Source: Priestia koreensis
GTDB taxonomy: Bacteria > Bacillota > Bacilli > Bacillales > Bacillaceae_H
Length of the DNA stretch: 64,000 bases
NCBI RefSeq assembly: GCF_001274935.1
Contig: NZ_LILC01000037.1
Span: 186,001-250,000, forward strand
Direction: 5' to 3'
Shown here: positions 8,875 to 17,676 of the stretch, one piece after another
Layout: every line of letters starts with the position of its first letter
Numbering within the stretch: position 1 is the first letter of the stretch
The notes under the pieces: model-generated
Databases searched by the model: none
Told to the model about the DNA's origin: nothing
Seen by the model: only the letters and a program-made list of their open reading frames with translations
Position numbers and translations under genes: made by a program

Positions 8875-9993
8875 TTGAAAGTTGTTATCTCAGGATTTTA
8901 TGGTTTAGGAAACACAGGCGATGAAGCAATTTTAGAAGCAATTATCGATAATCTGCGTCAGGAATTAGACTCACCGGACATTACGGTGTTTTCATTATCA
9001 CCAGAAGAAACAGCTAAAACGCATAACGTAAAAAGTATCTTCCGCGGCTGGAAGCAAGACTTTAAAGGAAAAGTACGTGCGCTTCGTCAAGCGAACTTAC
9101 TCATCAGCGGTGGTGGCGGATTACTTCAGGATACGTATCCAACGAAGTTCCTTTTCGGCCCGCTTCCTTATTATTTACTTATTGTCTTTTTAGCAAAGCT
9201 TTGTGGAACAAAGGTCATGTTCTTCTCTCAAGGAATTGGACCGGTTAACTCAAAGTGGGGCAAAACGCTCATGAAGATGTTCGCAAACATGGCGGACTTT
9301 GTTACGGTTCGTGATCAGTATTCAAAAGACTTACTTCACAAATTAGGCGTAACAAAGCCTGAGACGATCGTAACATCTGATATCGTATTTGCGTTTCATC
9401 GCAAAGAGGATACGTCATGCATGGACAGCCTTCCGCAGTTAGAGCGTAAGGACAACCTTGTAGCGGTATCCGTTCGACCTTGGTTTGAAAAGGTAAAGCA
9501 ATTTGAACAAATGGCAGAAATTTTAGACGAACTAATCGAACAACGCGGCATTACGCCTGTATTTGTTCCGATGGAAGGTCATCATGACGATAAAGCAAGC
9601 CGTGACGTGATGAAGCATATGAAACATGCAGATAAATGTCACATCCTTGGAACGGACTTTACTCCGAATCAATACTTGAACTTTATCGGTCAATGTCAAA
9701 TGACGATTGGAATGCGACTTCACGCTCTAATCTTCTCGACGTTAACAGGTGTACCACATATCGGGTTCAGCTACGATAAAAAAGTAGAAAGCTTACTAAA
9801 ACGCAGCGGCATGTGGGATTACTCAGCTGTTCTAGAAGAAATCGACAGCGCGAAACTCACACAAAACGCACTTACGCTGTTGGACAATCGTGAAGAGCAT
9901 TCACAAGTCGTGCAAGCAAACGCGGCTCAACTCCGTGCAGAAGCGATGCGCAACCTAGATCTATTAAAAGAAAAATTCGTATACACAAAATAA
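8875..9993 (+). CDS. csaB: Polysaccharide pyruvyl transferase CsaB
   Basis: A 372-residue protein of normal CsaB length. CsaB transfers a pyruvyl ketal from phosphoenolpyruvate onto the secondary cell wall polymer, creating the ligand for SLH domains. Signatures: N-terminal SGFYGLGNTGDEAILEAII, SGGGGLLQDTYPTKF, FSQGIGPVNSKWG, VTVRDQYSKDLL and, near the C-terminus, TIGMRLHALIF. The start codon is TTG at 8875, with GGAGG 10 nt upstream. It is divergent from wecC, has its own promoter and leader, and is followed 17 bp later by a GT4 glycosyltransferase. The five SLH proteins in the window are its expected beneficiaries. Confidence 0.95.
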   Translation: MKVVISGFYGLGNTGDEAILEAIIDNLRQELDSPDITVFSLSPEETAKTHNVKSIFRGWKQDFKGKVRALRQANLLISGGGGLLQDTYPTKFLFGPLPYYLLIVFLAKLCGTKVMFFSQGIGPVNSKWGKTLMKMFANMADFVTVRDQYSKDLLHKLGVTKPETIVTSDIVFAFHRKEDTSCMDSLPQLERKDNLVAVSVRPWFEKVKQFEQMAEILDELIEQRGITPVFVPMEGHHDDKASRDVMKHMKHADKCHILGTDFTPNQYLNFIGQCQMTIGMRLHALIFSTLTGVPHIGFSYDKKVESLLKRSGMWDYSAVLEEIDSAKLTQNALTLLDNREEHSQVVQANAAQLRAEAMRNLDLLKEKFVYTK

Positions 9994-10010
9994 AAGGAGG
10001 ATGAGTACGC

Positions 10011-11189
10011 ATGAAAATTTTAATCGCAACGGCGTATGATTACCCTCATGCTGGCGGACTATCCACCCATGTGACGACATTAAAAGCAGGTCTGGAAGCA
10101 CGAGGTCATAAAGTTGACGTTCTTTCATTTTCCGATATTCCTCCGGCTGTTCGCAAGCTTTCTGCTCAAGGACCAAGCTTCGTATTGAACAAGCTAAAAA
10201 AAGGAAAAGGGATTGTCTACAGTCATAAACAGCGTCAAAAAATGCTAACGAACTTAATGAAGAAACGCGCGCATGAGAACTATGATTTAGTTCACGCACA
10301 AGATCCATTCACAACGCTTGCTGCACTTGATGCAGGTCTACCGACGGTTTCGACTGTTCATGGATATATGGCTTTTGAATCGATCAGTAAAGGCTCGATG
10401 GATGAAGGAAGCGCAGAAGCGAAATTCATGCAGGAAATGGAGATCAAATCATACCGCGAAACCCTTGAAGTAATCACGGTAGACCAACGTCTACTTGATT
10501 ATGTAAAAGATGTATCCGGTGTAGAAGGTACGGCAATCCGTAACTTCATCGATATTCACGGCTTCCGTCCCGAAAAAGAACGAAAAGCAGAGCTACGCAA
10601 ACAAAATGGACTTTCTGTTGAAGATCCGATCATGTTTGTTCCGCGTCGTCTTACACGTAAAAACGGCGTTATCTACCCTGCCCTATCACTTCCGGCTGTG
10701 TTAGAAAAACATCCAAACGTGAAGCTGATCTATGCGGGAAGCGGTGAAGCACGTACAGAAATCGAACGTATCGTCTCTGAAAAAGGCTTACAAAACTCGG
10801 TTACTCTTCTCGGTGCAGTCGCACACGAGAAAGTAAAAGAGTACTATGCGCTTTGCGATATCGTTCTTGTACCAAGCGTTCACTCTGCTGGGGTTGAGGA
10901 AGCGACGTCAATCTCTGCTCTTGAAGCAATGGGATCTGGTTCACCGTTAATTGCCTGTGCGGTTGGTGGACTAAAAGAAATCGTTGAACCTGAGCGTGAT
11001 GGTCTATTAGTAGAAGAGAAAAACGTAGAAGAGCTATCGGATGCGATGAATTTCCTCCTTGAAAATCCTGAAAAAGGTGCGGAGCTAGCGAAAAACGCCC
11101 GCGCTAAAATCGAAGCTGAGTACTCGCACGTTGCTGCGGCTGAAAAGTACGAGCAGATTTATTTGAAGGCTTTGGCTAAGAAGGGTTAA
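10011..11189 (+). CDS. GT4-family glycosyltransferase downstream of csaB
   Basis: A 392-residue GT-B glycosyltransferase. The start ATG has AGGAGGATGAG just upstream and lies 17 bp after csaB, so they form one operon. N-terminal acceptor domain: DYPHAGGLSTHVTTLKAGLEA. Donor domain: PRRLTRKNGVIYPALSL, YAGSGEARTE, then the EX7E region EEATSISALE at about residue 301 and CAVGGLKEIVEPERDG. Such enzymes in csaB operons are inferred to build or decorate the secondary wall polymer; sugar and linkage unknown. Confidence 0.9.
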   Translation: MKILIATAYDYPHAGGLSTHVTTLKAGLEARGHKVDVLSFSDIPPAVRKLSAQGPSFVLNKLKKGKGIVYSHKQRQKMLTNLMKKRAHENYDLVHAQDPFTTLAALDAGLPTVSTVHGYMAFESISKGSMDEGSAEAKFMQEMEIKSYRETLEVITVDQRLLDYVKDVSGVEGTAIRNFIDIHGFRPEKERKAELRKQNGLSVEDPIMFVPRRLTRKNGVIYPALSLPAVLEKHPNVKLIYAGSGEARTEIERIVSEKGLQNSVTLLGAVAHEKVKEYYALCDIVLVPSVHSAGVEEATSISALEAMGSGSPLIACAVGGLKEIVEPERDGLLVEEKNVEELSDAMNFLLENPEKGAELAKNARAKIEAEYSHVAAAEKYEQIYLKALAKKG

Positions 11190-11207
11190 TTGGTATATTT
11201 TTACTAA

Positions 11208-11242
11208 TTTGTCGAATGGGGACAGACCCCCACTCCGTTAAA
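11208..11242 (+). repeat. Short interspersed motif TTTGTCGAA + GGGGACAGACCC, copy 1
   Basis: TTTGTCGAAT, then GGGGACAGACCC, then CCACTCCGTTAA. A second copy at 13294 has the same flanks but the core in the opposite orientation. Confidence 0.6.
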
Positions 11243-11251
11243 GCATTAAAG

Positions 11252-11287
11252 AAGAGGCGCTTCCGTCAAAAACGGGAGCGCCTTTTT
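11252..11287 (+). terminator. Terminator after the csaB operon
   Basis: AGGCGCTTCCGT, loop CAAAA, ACGGGAGCGCCT, then TTTTT. The region also has T-rich sequence on the other strand and may serve the convergent glucosaminidase gene too. Confidence 0.9.
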
Positions 11288-11304
11288 ATGTTGTTTCATT
11301 TATC

Positions 11305-13095
11305 TTACTTCATTCCTGCATAAGGAACGACTACGCCAATATCATCACGCAAATATACTTTTTCTACACCCATCACGTCTGACTGAATTTCATGCCAGTA
11401 GTGACCACCCGCATCAGGTGCTGTCGTTTTTCCGATAACAGTAAACGGCGTACCTACTGTTTGATATTCGTATGCAATGCTTTGAGATGTCGTAGGTGCT
11501 ACGCGGAAGTTAGCACCAGGTTCTTTCGTTACACCAGTTTGATAACGTCCGAAATCCTTTTTGCCGAGGGCGCTGTCTACTTCAAACATCCATCCTGCAA
11601 TTTTCTCTCCCCAGAACGGATCTGTCGCATAGTGTGCATTAAGTCCAACGGCTTTGTTTCCTGGTTGCGCTCCTGCAAAGAAGTTATTGCCCGGCTTGTA
11701 GCTTAAGTAGCTTCCGTTCAGCAACGCCGCATAGTATTGAATACCTTCTTCAAACGTAGCGAATGTGTGCATTCCTTTTTCCGCTTCTCCGTCAAAAGCG
11801 CCGATACCAAATAAGTTTTTCTTTTGGAGCGCTGTTGCATTCATCGCTTTTGAGCCGGAAGCCGTGCTTTCATGAATCGCATGAGAAAGCAAATACAGAG
11901 CGTTAATATGATAGGTGGCTTCTGCTTCTTTAAACGCTGCACCGAGATTAGCTAAGGGATTGCTTGGGTCCATATATTTTTTCACATAGCTGTTCAGCTC
12001 TTCAGCCGTGTAAGCACTTGTCGTTCGAACAGATAATTGATTGAAATACTGATAAGACGTTGTTACCGCTTTACCGTCCTTCGTATAAAAATCGTGACCG
12101 TTCGGGCTATAGTATACGACGCCTTCTTTTAATGCTGACGGAACCGCTCCATACTCAATTCTGTGTGAAATACCTGATCCTGCCGTGTATGTATAGTGGT
12201 ATAGAACACCGTTTTCTGCTTTATAATAATTAAGCTTTACTTTGTCAGCTGTCGTAAGCTTTAATTCAGAGCGTTTTGCATATCCTACTGCACCGTTTAC
12301 TTCTATTTTTACAACGGTATCATTGCCTTTCACTAACTCATACGAAAGTTCTGTCTGATCGGCTACGCTTGTCAAAAACACGGATGCGTTCGTATTTTCG
12401 TCTTTATAAATTTTAAGAGCTTGTCCACCCGTGTTGGCATAAGCAATCCCGCTTTCTGCTGGTGCTTCTGGTGTTTGATGTTCAATGAGATTTAGCATGC
12501 GTGAAACGAACGCAGCTGATTGAGCACGTGTTGCGAGTTCTTTCGGCGAAAATGCATAGGTACCGTCTCCATTTGAATTACCACGGATAATTCCATACGC
12601 CGCAACCTGCAAAATAGATGGACGAAACGCCTCTCTTACCTGTCCCATATCCGAAAAGGCAAACGCTGTTTTTGCTTTAGGAACTCCCTTGAAATCCAGC
12701 GCTTTTTTTACCATATAAGCGGCTTGCTCGCGCGTGATGTCCTTATCAGGTTCAAACGTCGTCGCTGTATAACCACTTGCTATGCCTGAACTATAGGCGC
12801 TGTAGATATCTTTTGCTAACGCAGAGTTCTGTGGAACGTCAGAGAAATTCCCTTCACCTTTAGGTAGATCAAGCGCACGCGCAATAAACGCGACAAACTG
12901 TCCTCTTGTCACATGCTCTGAAAGCTTATAATCTCCGTTAACTCCTTTTAAAATTCCTCTGTTAATTAAGTCCTGCACTTCCATTTGAAGCGCACTGCTT
13001 GCGCTCACAACTGTGGAGGCTTGTACATCCTTTATGACAGGTGCACCGCTTAACAGCATAGCCCCAATGGCCATACTACTTGCTATTTTCTTCAT
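11305..13095 (-). CDS. SLH-anchored N-acetylglucosaminidase (GH73), paralog 1
   Basis: A 596-residue secreted wall hydrolase. Signal peptide: residues ~1-26. Three SLH domains: ~30-75, ~82-130 and ~145-205. An SH3-like beta segment follows (~218-280), then a glucosaminidase domain (~365-510) with the catalytic-type Glu in LSHAIHESTAS and the core NLFGIGAFD, VGLNAHYATDPFWGEKI. A second SH3-like tail ends the protein. LytD/LytG-type enzymes cleave GlcNAc-MurNAc bonds in peptidoglycan. GGGGGAG precedes the ATG. The neighbour at 13396 has the same domain order and is a paralog, so a local gene duplication is likely. Confidence 0.92.
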   Translation of the reverse strand: MKKIASSMAIGAMLLSGAPVIKDVQASTVVSASSALQMEVQDLINRGILKGVNGDYKLSEHVTRGQFVAFIARALDLPKGEGNFSDVPQNSALAKDIYSAYSSGIASGYTATTFEPDKDITREQAAYMVKKALDFKGVPKAKTAFAFSDMGQVREAFRPSILQVAAYGIIRGNSNGDGTYAFSPKELATRAQSAAFVSRMLNLIEHQTPEAPAESGIAYANTGGQALKIYKDENTNASVFLTSVADQTELSYELVKGNDTVVKIEVNGAVGYAKRSELKLTTADKVKLNYYKAENGVLYHYTYTAGSGISHRIEYGAVPSALKEGVVYYSPNGHDFYTKDGKAVTTSYQYFNQLSVRTTSAYTAEELNSYVKKYMDPSNPLANLGAAFKEAEATYHINALYLLSHAIHESTASGSKAMNATALQKKNLFGIGAFDGEAEKGMHTFATFEEGIQYYAALLNGSYLSYKPGNNFFAGAQPGNKAVGLNAHYATDPFWGEKIAGWMFEVDSALGKKDFGRYQTGVTKEPGANFRVAPTTSQSIAYEYQTVGTPFTVIGKTTAPDAGGHYWHEIQSDVMGVEKVYLRDDIGVVVPYAGMK

Positions 13096-13293
13096 TTGTT
13101 CTCCCCCTTTTACTACACTACTTTTATCCTATCTTTGCTTACAAACCATTTTCATAAAAGCTCTTCTATTCCACCTGCATGCTCAGGATTATGAATATTT
13201 CATGGTCATAGAACAGCTCTTACGGCGAAACATCTATTATTATACTATTCTTCTAACTGGCAATCCCCTTTTTATGGTAACTTTGTCGAAATC

Positions 13294-13328
13294 TTTGTCG
13301 AAAGGGTCTGTCCCCCACCCCATTAATG
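13294..13328 (+). repeat. Short interspersed motif, copy 2 with inverted core
   Basis: TTTGTCGAAA, GGGTCTGTCCCC (the reverse complement of the core at 11218), CCACCCCATTAA. A partial extra TTTGTCGAAA lies at 13282. Confidence 0.55.
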
Positions 13329-13345
13329 CATGAAAGCATTCACAC

Positions 13346-13382
13346 AAAAAAAGAACAGCTCTTGTGAAAGAACCGTTCTTTT
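13346..13382 (-). terminator. Terminator of GH73 paralog 2
   Basis: On the minus strand AAAGAAC-GG and AG-CTGTTCTTT pair and are followed by a T run (TTTTTTTG). Confidence 0.8.
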
Positions 13383-13395
13383 CCATCTCATATTC

Positions 13396-15189
13396 TTAGT
13401 AATTCTTCGGCACATACGTCATTTGTTGAATGTTATCTGCTCTTGTATAAGCACTGCTATAACGAATGTCATCAGATACGATGTTATACCAGCTATATCC
13501 GTCAGGTTGCGGTGAGTTTCCAAGGATAATGAAAGGCGTTCCTAAATCAGGGTATTTATAGAGGAAGTTCGAATCCACCGTTGCCCCTTCACGGACATAC
13601 ACGCCTGATTTAACCGTTAGCCCAATGTTATACACGCCGTAATCTTTTCCACCTAAAAAGCGATCCGCGCGGTACATATGCCCAGATACTTTTTGACCCC
13701 AGAACGGATCAGAGGCATACATTACGTTAAACCCTACTGACTTGTTTCCAGATACCGACCCGTTGAAATATTTGTTCGCTGGATCCGCATAGCGATTGTT
13801 CATATATTCTCTCGCATACGTGTTAATGCAATCTTCATAGCTTTTAAATACCTTTGCATCTCCGCTTGGATCGCGATCTGTTGCATTAATTCCGTAAATG
13901 TTCTTTTTCTCATCCGCAATTTGACTTACACCGTTCGGACGAGTTAGATTTGTGCTTTCCGTTAAAGCATGTGCCATTAGGTAAAGGGCATTGACGTTGT
14001 AAGCTGCTTCGGCCTTTTTAAAGTACTCCCCTAACGTCCCAATTGTGTTTACTCCCGATTTGGCTGGGAAATTCTTTTGAACATAGTTATTTAATTCTTC
14101 CGCCGTATAGTTTGTTTTACTGCGAATTGGCAGGTAGTTAAAATATTGATAGAAGTTGCCAATGAATGTACCTGCTTCATCGTAAAACGAATAGCCGTTT
14201 GGACTATAGTATTTCTTTCCGGACTCTAGCTGTGCCGGTGCAGGGCCGTATTCGTAGCCTACATAGGTGTCGCTTGTAACGTTATAAAGGCGATGCACAA
14301 GCTTACCGCCTGAAGCCTGGTAATACGATTTTGCAATGGCGTCTTTTTGATCGATTAGCTGGACTTGAGTAGCGCTCACGTAGCCTACCACATCATTAAT
14401 AGCCACTTGAACATAATCTGCTCCAGAGGATAAATAGCGCATCTCTGTATCAGCACTCACGTACGTAATATAGTCACCGCTTAAAACTGAGGTTGGATAG
14501 ATTTTTAGGACGTGATCAGCTGTCGTCGGTTTTGCGTATGCAAGACCTAAGCTCGAAAGTTTTGGTACTTCTTGTGCTTCAACGAGTTTCAGCATTCGTG
14601 AAATAAAGGCAGCTGCCTCAGCACGCGTTGCTTGTTTGGTTGGGGAAAAGGCGTACGTCCCGTCAGGATTAGCATTTCCTTTAATAATTCCATAACCTGC
14701 AACCTGTAAAATAGAGGCTTGGAAGGACGGACTAGCGGTTGTTAAATCTGAAAAAGAAGCAGGTGTTGAAGGTGCCATTACTTGCTTATAATCAAGTGCT
14801 TTTTTAATAATTGCAGCGGCCTGCTCACGAGTAATTGGCTCACTTGGATGGAACAAGCCGTCCTTATACCCACTCACAAGACCAGCACTATATGCACTGT
14901 AAATTCCTTTTGCTAACGCTACGCTCGCTGGAACATCTGTAAAATTACCCGTTCCATCAGGTAATTTAAGCGCGCGAGAAATAAACGCAGCAAATTCTCC
15001 GCGTGTTACGATTGCATTTAGCTTGTAGTCACCATTAGTTCCTTGTAAAATCCCTCTCGCAATTAAATCGCGAACTTCATTCTCCAGAGCAATACCTGTA
15101 ATGCCATCATCAGCTGCTTGTGCTGTCATGAGAGGCGTTCCTCCTACTAATATGGCTCCTATTAGAAGGCTGCTTACGAGTTTCTTCAT
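13396..15189 (-). CDS. SLH-anchored N-acetylglucosaminidase (GH73), paralog 2
   Basis: A 597-residue secreted protein with the same architecture as its neighbour: signal peptide (~1-25), three SLH domains (~30-205), SH3-like region, glucosaminidase domain (~370-520) with LMAHALTEST containing the likely acidic catalytic residue, KKNIYGINATDRD and VGFNVMYASDPFWGQK, and a C-terminal SH3-like segment. Expected to hydrolyse the glycan strands of peptidoglycan while bound to pyruvylated wall polymer. A GGAGGAAA site precedes the ATG. Its own terminator separates it from paralog 1, so each is probably a single-gene transcript. Confidence 0.92.
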   Translation of the reverse strand: MKKLVSSLLIGAILVGGTPLMTAQAADDGITGIALENEVRDLIARGILQGTNGDYKLNAIVTRGEFAAFISRALKLPDGTGNFTDVPASVALAKGIYSAYSAGLVSGYKDGLFHPSEPITREQAAAIIKKALDYKQVMAPSTPASFSDLTTASPSFQASILQVAGYGIIKGNANPDGTYAFSPTKQATRAEAAAFISRMLKLVEAQEVPKLSSLGLAYAKPTTADHVLKIYPTSVLSGDYITYVSADTEMRYLSSGADYVQVAINDVVGYVSATQVQLIDQKDAIAKSYYQASGGKLVHRLYNVTSDTYVGYEYGPAPAQLESGKKYYSPNGYSFYDEAGTFIGNFYQYFNYLPIRSKTNYTAEELNNYVQKNFPAKSGVNTIGTLGEYFKKAEAAYNVNALYLMAHALTESTNLTRPNGVSQIADEKKNIYGINATDRDPSGDAKVFKSYEDCINTYAREYMNNRYADPANKYFNGSVSGNKSVGFNVMYASDPFWGQKVSGHMYRADRFLGGKDYGVYNIGLTVKSGVYVREGATVDSNFLYKYPDLGTPFIILGNSPQPDGYSWYNIVSDDIRYSSAYTRADNIQQMTYVPKNY

Positions 15190-15446
15190 CTTCCTGTTTC
15201 CTCCTTTAATTACCGCTACACAATGTTTTGATAACTAATCTATTTTCTAATTCCATATAATTCTACATTTATAGACAAAATCATCTATTAAGTTATCAAA
15301 TATTGTTATTTATCGGAGTAAACAGGCATTTATTAATAGTTCTAAAGTAATTAATAGGAGCTTTTGGATGTTAATCAACTACTATCATATGCAAACTCTA
15401 TTATTTTGTTCCTTACGTTTCGTTTGATAGACGCCTTGAGAGAAAT
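15190..15446. other. Intergenic, nothing recognised
   Basis: AT-rich upstream region of the GH73 paralog; no clear promoter hexamers or structure that I can support. Confidence 0.4.
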
Positions 15447-15484
15447 AAAAAGAGCGCTGATCTCATTGAGATCAGCGCTCTTTT
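15447..15484 (-). terminator. Terminator of the SLH-subtilase gene (bidirectional form)
   Basis: AGAGCGCTGATCTCA is followed at once by its complement, ending in CTCTTTT on plus and TTTTTATTTC on minus. The stem is near perfect over about 14 bp. Confidence 0.9.
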
Positions 15485-15495
15485 GTTCTCTTGGC

Positions 15496-17430
15496 TTATT
15501 TTCCTAGCTTTTCTGCATTTGCTAAGAAAATGGCAAAATCGCCGCGAATAATTTGATTATACGGACGGAAAGTACGATCCGGATAGCCTTCTGTAATATG
15601 GTAGTAAGCAAGTTTTTTGATCGAACTTGCGGCAGCCATGCTACTTGAAACATCCTTGTAAGAACTTGTCGTCATATATTTTAAATCATAGGCTCTTGCT
15701 AAAAGAATGGCCATTTCCGCGCGCGTAACAAGCTGTTGCGGCTGGAATGTTCCATCTCCAAACCCTGAGATAATTCCTTTTTCAGCCGCAGACTGAATAT
15801 ACCCTGAACCGAAGCTTGTTTTCGCTACGTCGCTAAATTTTGTAGCTCTAGGTGTGCCATTTAAACCAATAGCACGTGCAGCCATCACAACTGCCTCAGA
15901 GCGTTTTAGATAAAGCTGTACGCCAAAGCGACCGTCTTGGAAGCCACTAACAATATGATCATGACTTAGATAACCAATTGAGGAGGCAAAGCGATCCTGC
16001 TTTTGTACATCTAAATAAGAAGGCTCTGTGATCATCGCCGAAATAGTTGATGTCCAGTCTCGCTCAAGACCTCCGGTTACAACCGCTGCCTCGTAGGAAT
16101 ACGTTCCTTTTACGCCGTAATCTTCAATGGAAGGGTTTGTTACGTTTGATTTTAAAAGCTGTCCGTCACGGTAAATGTTGTAGCTTGCTCCAGAAGGAAG
16201 CGCTGGTAGCGTAAAGGCTGCTTTCCCCGTGCTTACGGCTGCTGACGGTGTGGAAACGGATTGACTATTTTTAAACATGGCAAGACCATATCCAAAATAT
16301 TGATCCTTTCCCTTTGCTCCTAAATCAAAAGCCGTTGAATCTAGCATGTCACGAAGCTCTGCACCTGTTTTAGTCGGATACTTCTCTTTATAAAGAGCGA
16401 GGACACCTACCACAAACGGAGCTGCCATTGACGTACCTGTCATCCACGTGTAGCCATCGCGCTTACCGTCCCAATCAACTGATAACGGGACGGTGCTGTA
16501 GATATCATCTCCGGGTGCCGTTACTTCAACTTTATCGCCATTTGAAGAACTAGGAACTCGTTTGAATTGACTATTTACAGATGATACAGCAATGACACTG
16601 CTGTACCGAGCAGGGAACTGAACCGTATCGCCCTGTCCAGATGCTTTTCCTGTATTTCCTGCTGCTGCCACAACGAGAATGCCATTGTTATAGGCTTTAT
16701 CGACTGCTTTATGCAACATTGAATCATCTTCATCAGCTGTTAGGCTTAGGTTAATAACATCCATTTTATTTTGGATTGCCCAGTTAATGCCCGCTAAAAT
16801 AGACGTCGTTGTTCCTTCTCCTTCAGAATTCAATGATTTTACAGCATAGATTGCTGCATTTGGTGCAACACCGACTATTCCAACAGAGTTATTTTGCGCT
16901 GCAATAATCCCAGCTACATGAGTTCCATGGCCTTCGTCATCCTGATAGCCATTTGGACAATAGCGGGTTCCGTAAGCATCCTCGTTAAAGCATGCTCCTC
17001 CAGCAACCTTCAGATCAGGGTGGTTACGATCAATACCAGTATCTATAATAGCAATTTTTACACCCTTCCCTGTATATCCGAGGCTTTTTGCTGTTGGCGC
17101 CTGAACCGCCTTGTTGGACCATAGCACCTGCTGCGGAGCTGTGCTATAACCTTGTGTTTCGTAGGTCTTTTCTTCCGTTACTTCACTGACATTCGAATCA
17201 GCCTGCAGGACGGGAACAAGATTTGATGGCACGTTAATAGAAGAAACATGAAGCTCATCAAAATTATGCACGTCCTCTGCTCCTACTTGGTTAAGAAGCT
17301 TTTGATCAATGTCTCCTTTAAAGGAAACAAGCACGCGCTCTTTTACCGTATCTGCAGAAGATGAGGTAAAAGAAAATGGAGAAACCAAAAGAGTGAAGCT
17401 AAGTGCAACAATGGTCGTCATTTTTTTCAT
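15496..17430 (-). CDS. Secreted subtilisin-like serine protease with C-terminal SLH domains
   Basis: About 644 residues. Signal peptide (~1-27), an I9-like propeptide (~30-90, VKERVLVSFKGDIDQ), an S8 peptidase domain (~110-390) with Asp in AIIDTGIDRNHPD, His in DEGHGTHVAGI and Ser in TGTSMAAPF, a fibronectin-like segment, and three SLH domains (~470-644). It should be exported, autoprocessed and held on the pyruvylated wall polymer. Two cysteines between the Asp and His motifs (GGACFNE and TRYCPNG) could form a disulfide, uncommon in Bacillus subtilases. The ATG at 17430 is preferred: AGGGAGA is 11 nt before it but only 2 nt from the ATG at 17439. Confidence 0.93.
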   Translation of the reverse strand: MKKMTTIVALSFTLLVSPFSFTSSSADTVKERVLVSFKGDIDQKLLNQVGAEDVHNFDELHVSSINVPSNLVPVLQADSNVSEVTEEKTYETQGYSTAPQQVLWSNKAVQAPTAKSLGYTGKGVKIAIIDTGIDRNHPDLKVAGGACFNEDAYGTRYCPNGYQDDEGHGTHVAGIIAAQNNSVGIVGVAPNAAIYAVKSLNSEGEGTTTSILAGINWAIQNKMDVINLSLTADEDDSMLHKAVDKAYNNGILVVAAAGNTGKASGQGDTVQFPARYSSVIAVSSVNSQFKRVPSSSNGDKVEVTAPGDDIYSTVPLSVDWDGKRDGYTWMTGTSMAAPFVVGVLALYKEKYPTKTGAELRDMLDSTAFDLGAKGKDQYFGYGLAMFKNSQSVSTPSAAVSTGKAAFTLPALPSGASYNIYRDGQLLKSNVTNPSIEDYGVKGTYSYEAAVVTGGLERDWTSTISAMITEPSYLDVQKQDRFASSIGYLSHDHIVSGFQDGRFGVQLYLKRSEAVVMAARAIGLNGTPRATKFSDVAKTSFGSGYIQSAAEKGIISGFGDGTFQPQQLVTRAEMAILLARAYDLKYMTTSSYKDVSSSMAAASSIKKLAYYHITEGYPDRTFRPYNQIIRGDFAIFLANAEKLGK

Positions 17431-17612
17431 TATGGACATTTCTCCCTATCATTTTACTAAACTACTATTTTCCTCTTTATCTTAATGTAACCAAAAGATA
17501 AAAACAATTCTAGATTCTCTACTTGATTAAATATCCCTATGAGAAAAAAATGAGAGGGTAAATTTGCTAAATATACACGTCTCTGGTCCTTAATTAGCCG
17601 TATAAAATCAAT

Positions 17613-17640
17613 AAAAAGAGAGCCAAAAAGCTCTCTTTTA
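17613..17640 (-). terminator. Terminator of the amidase gene
   Basis: AAAGAGAGC-CAAAAA-GCTCTCTTT hairpin with T tracts on both strands. Confidence 0.88.
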
Positions 17641-17676
17641 GATGATGTTTATATTTTTCAAAAATAAGGAATAGAC

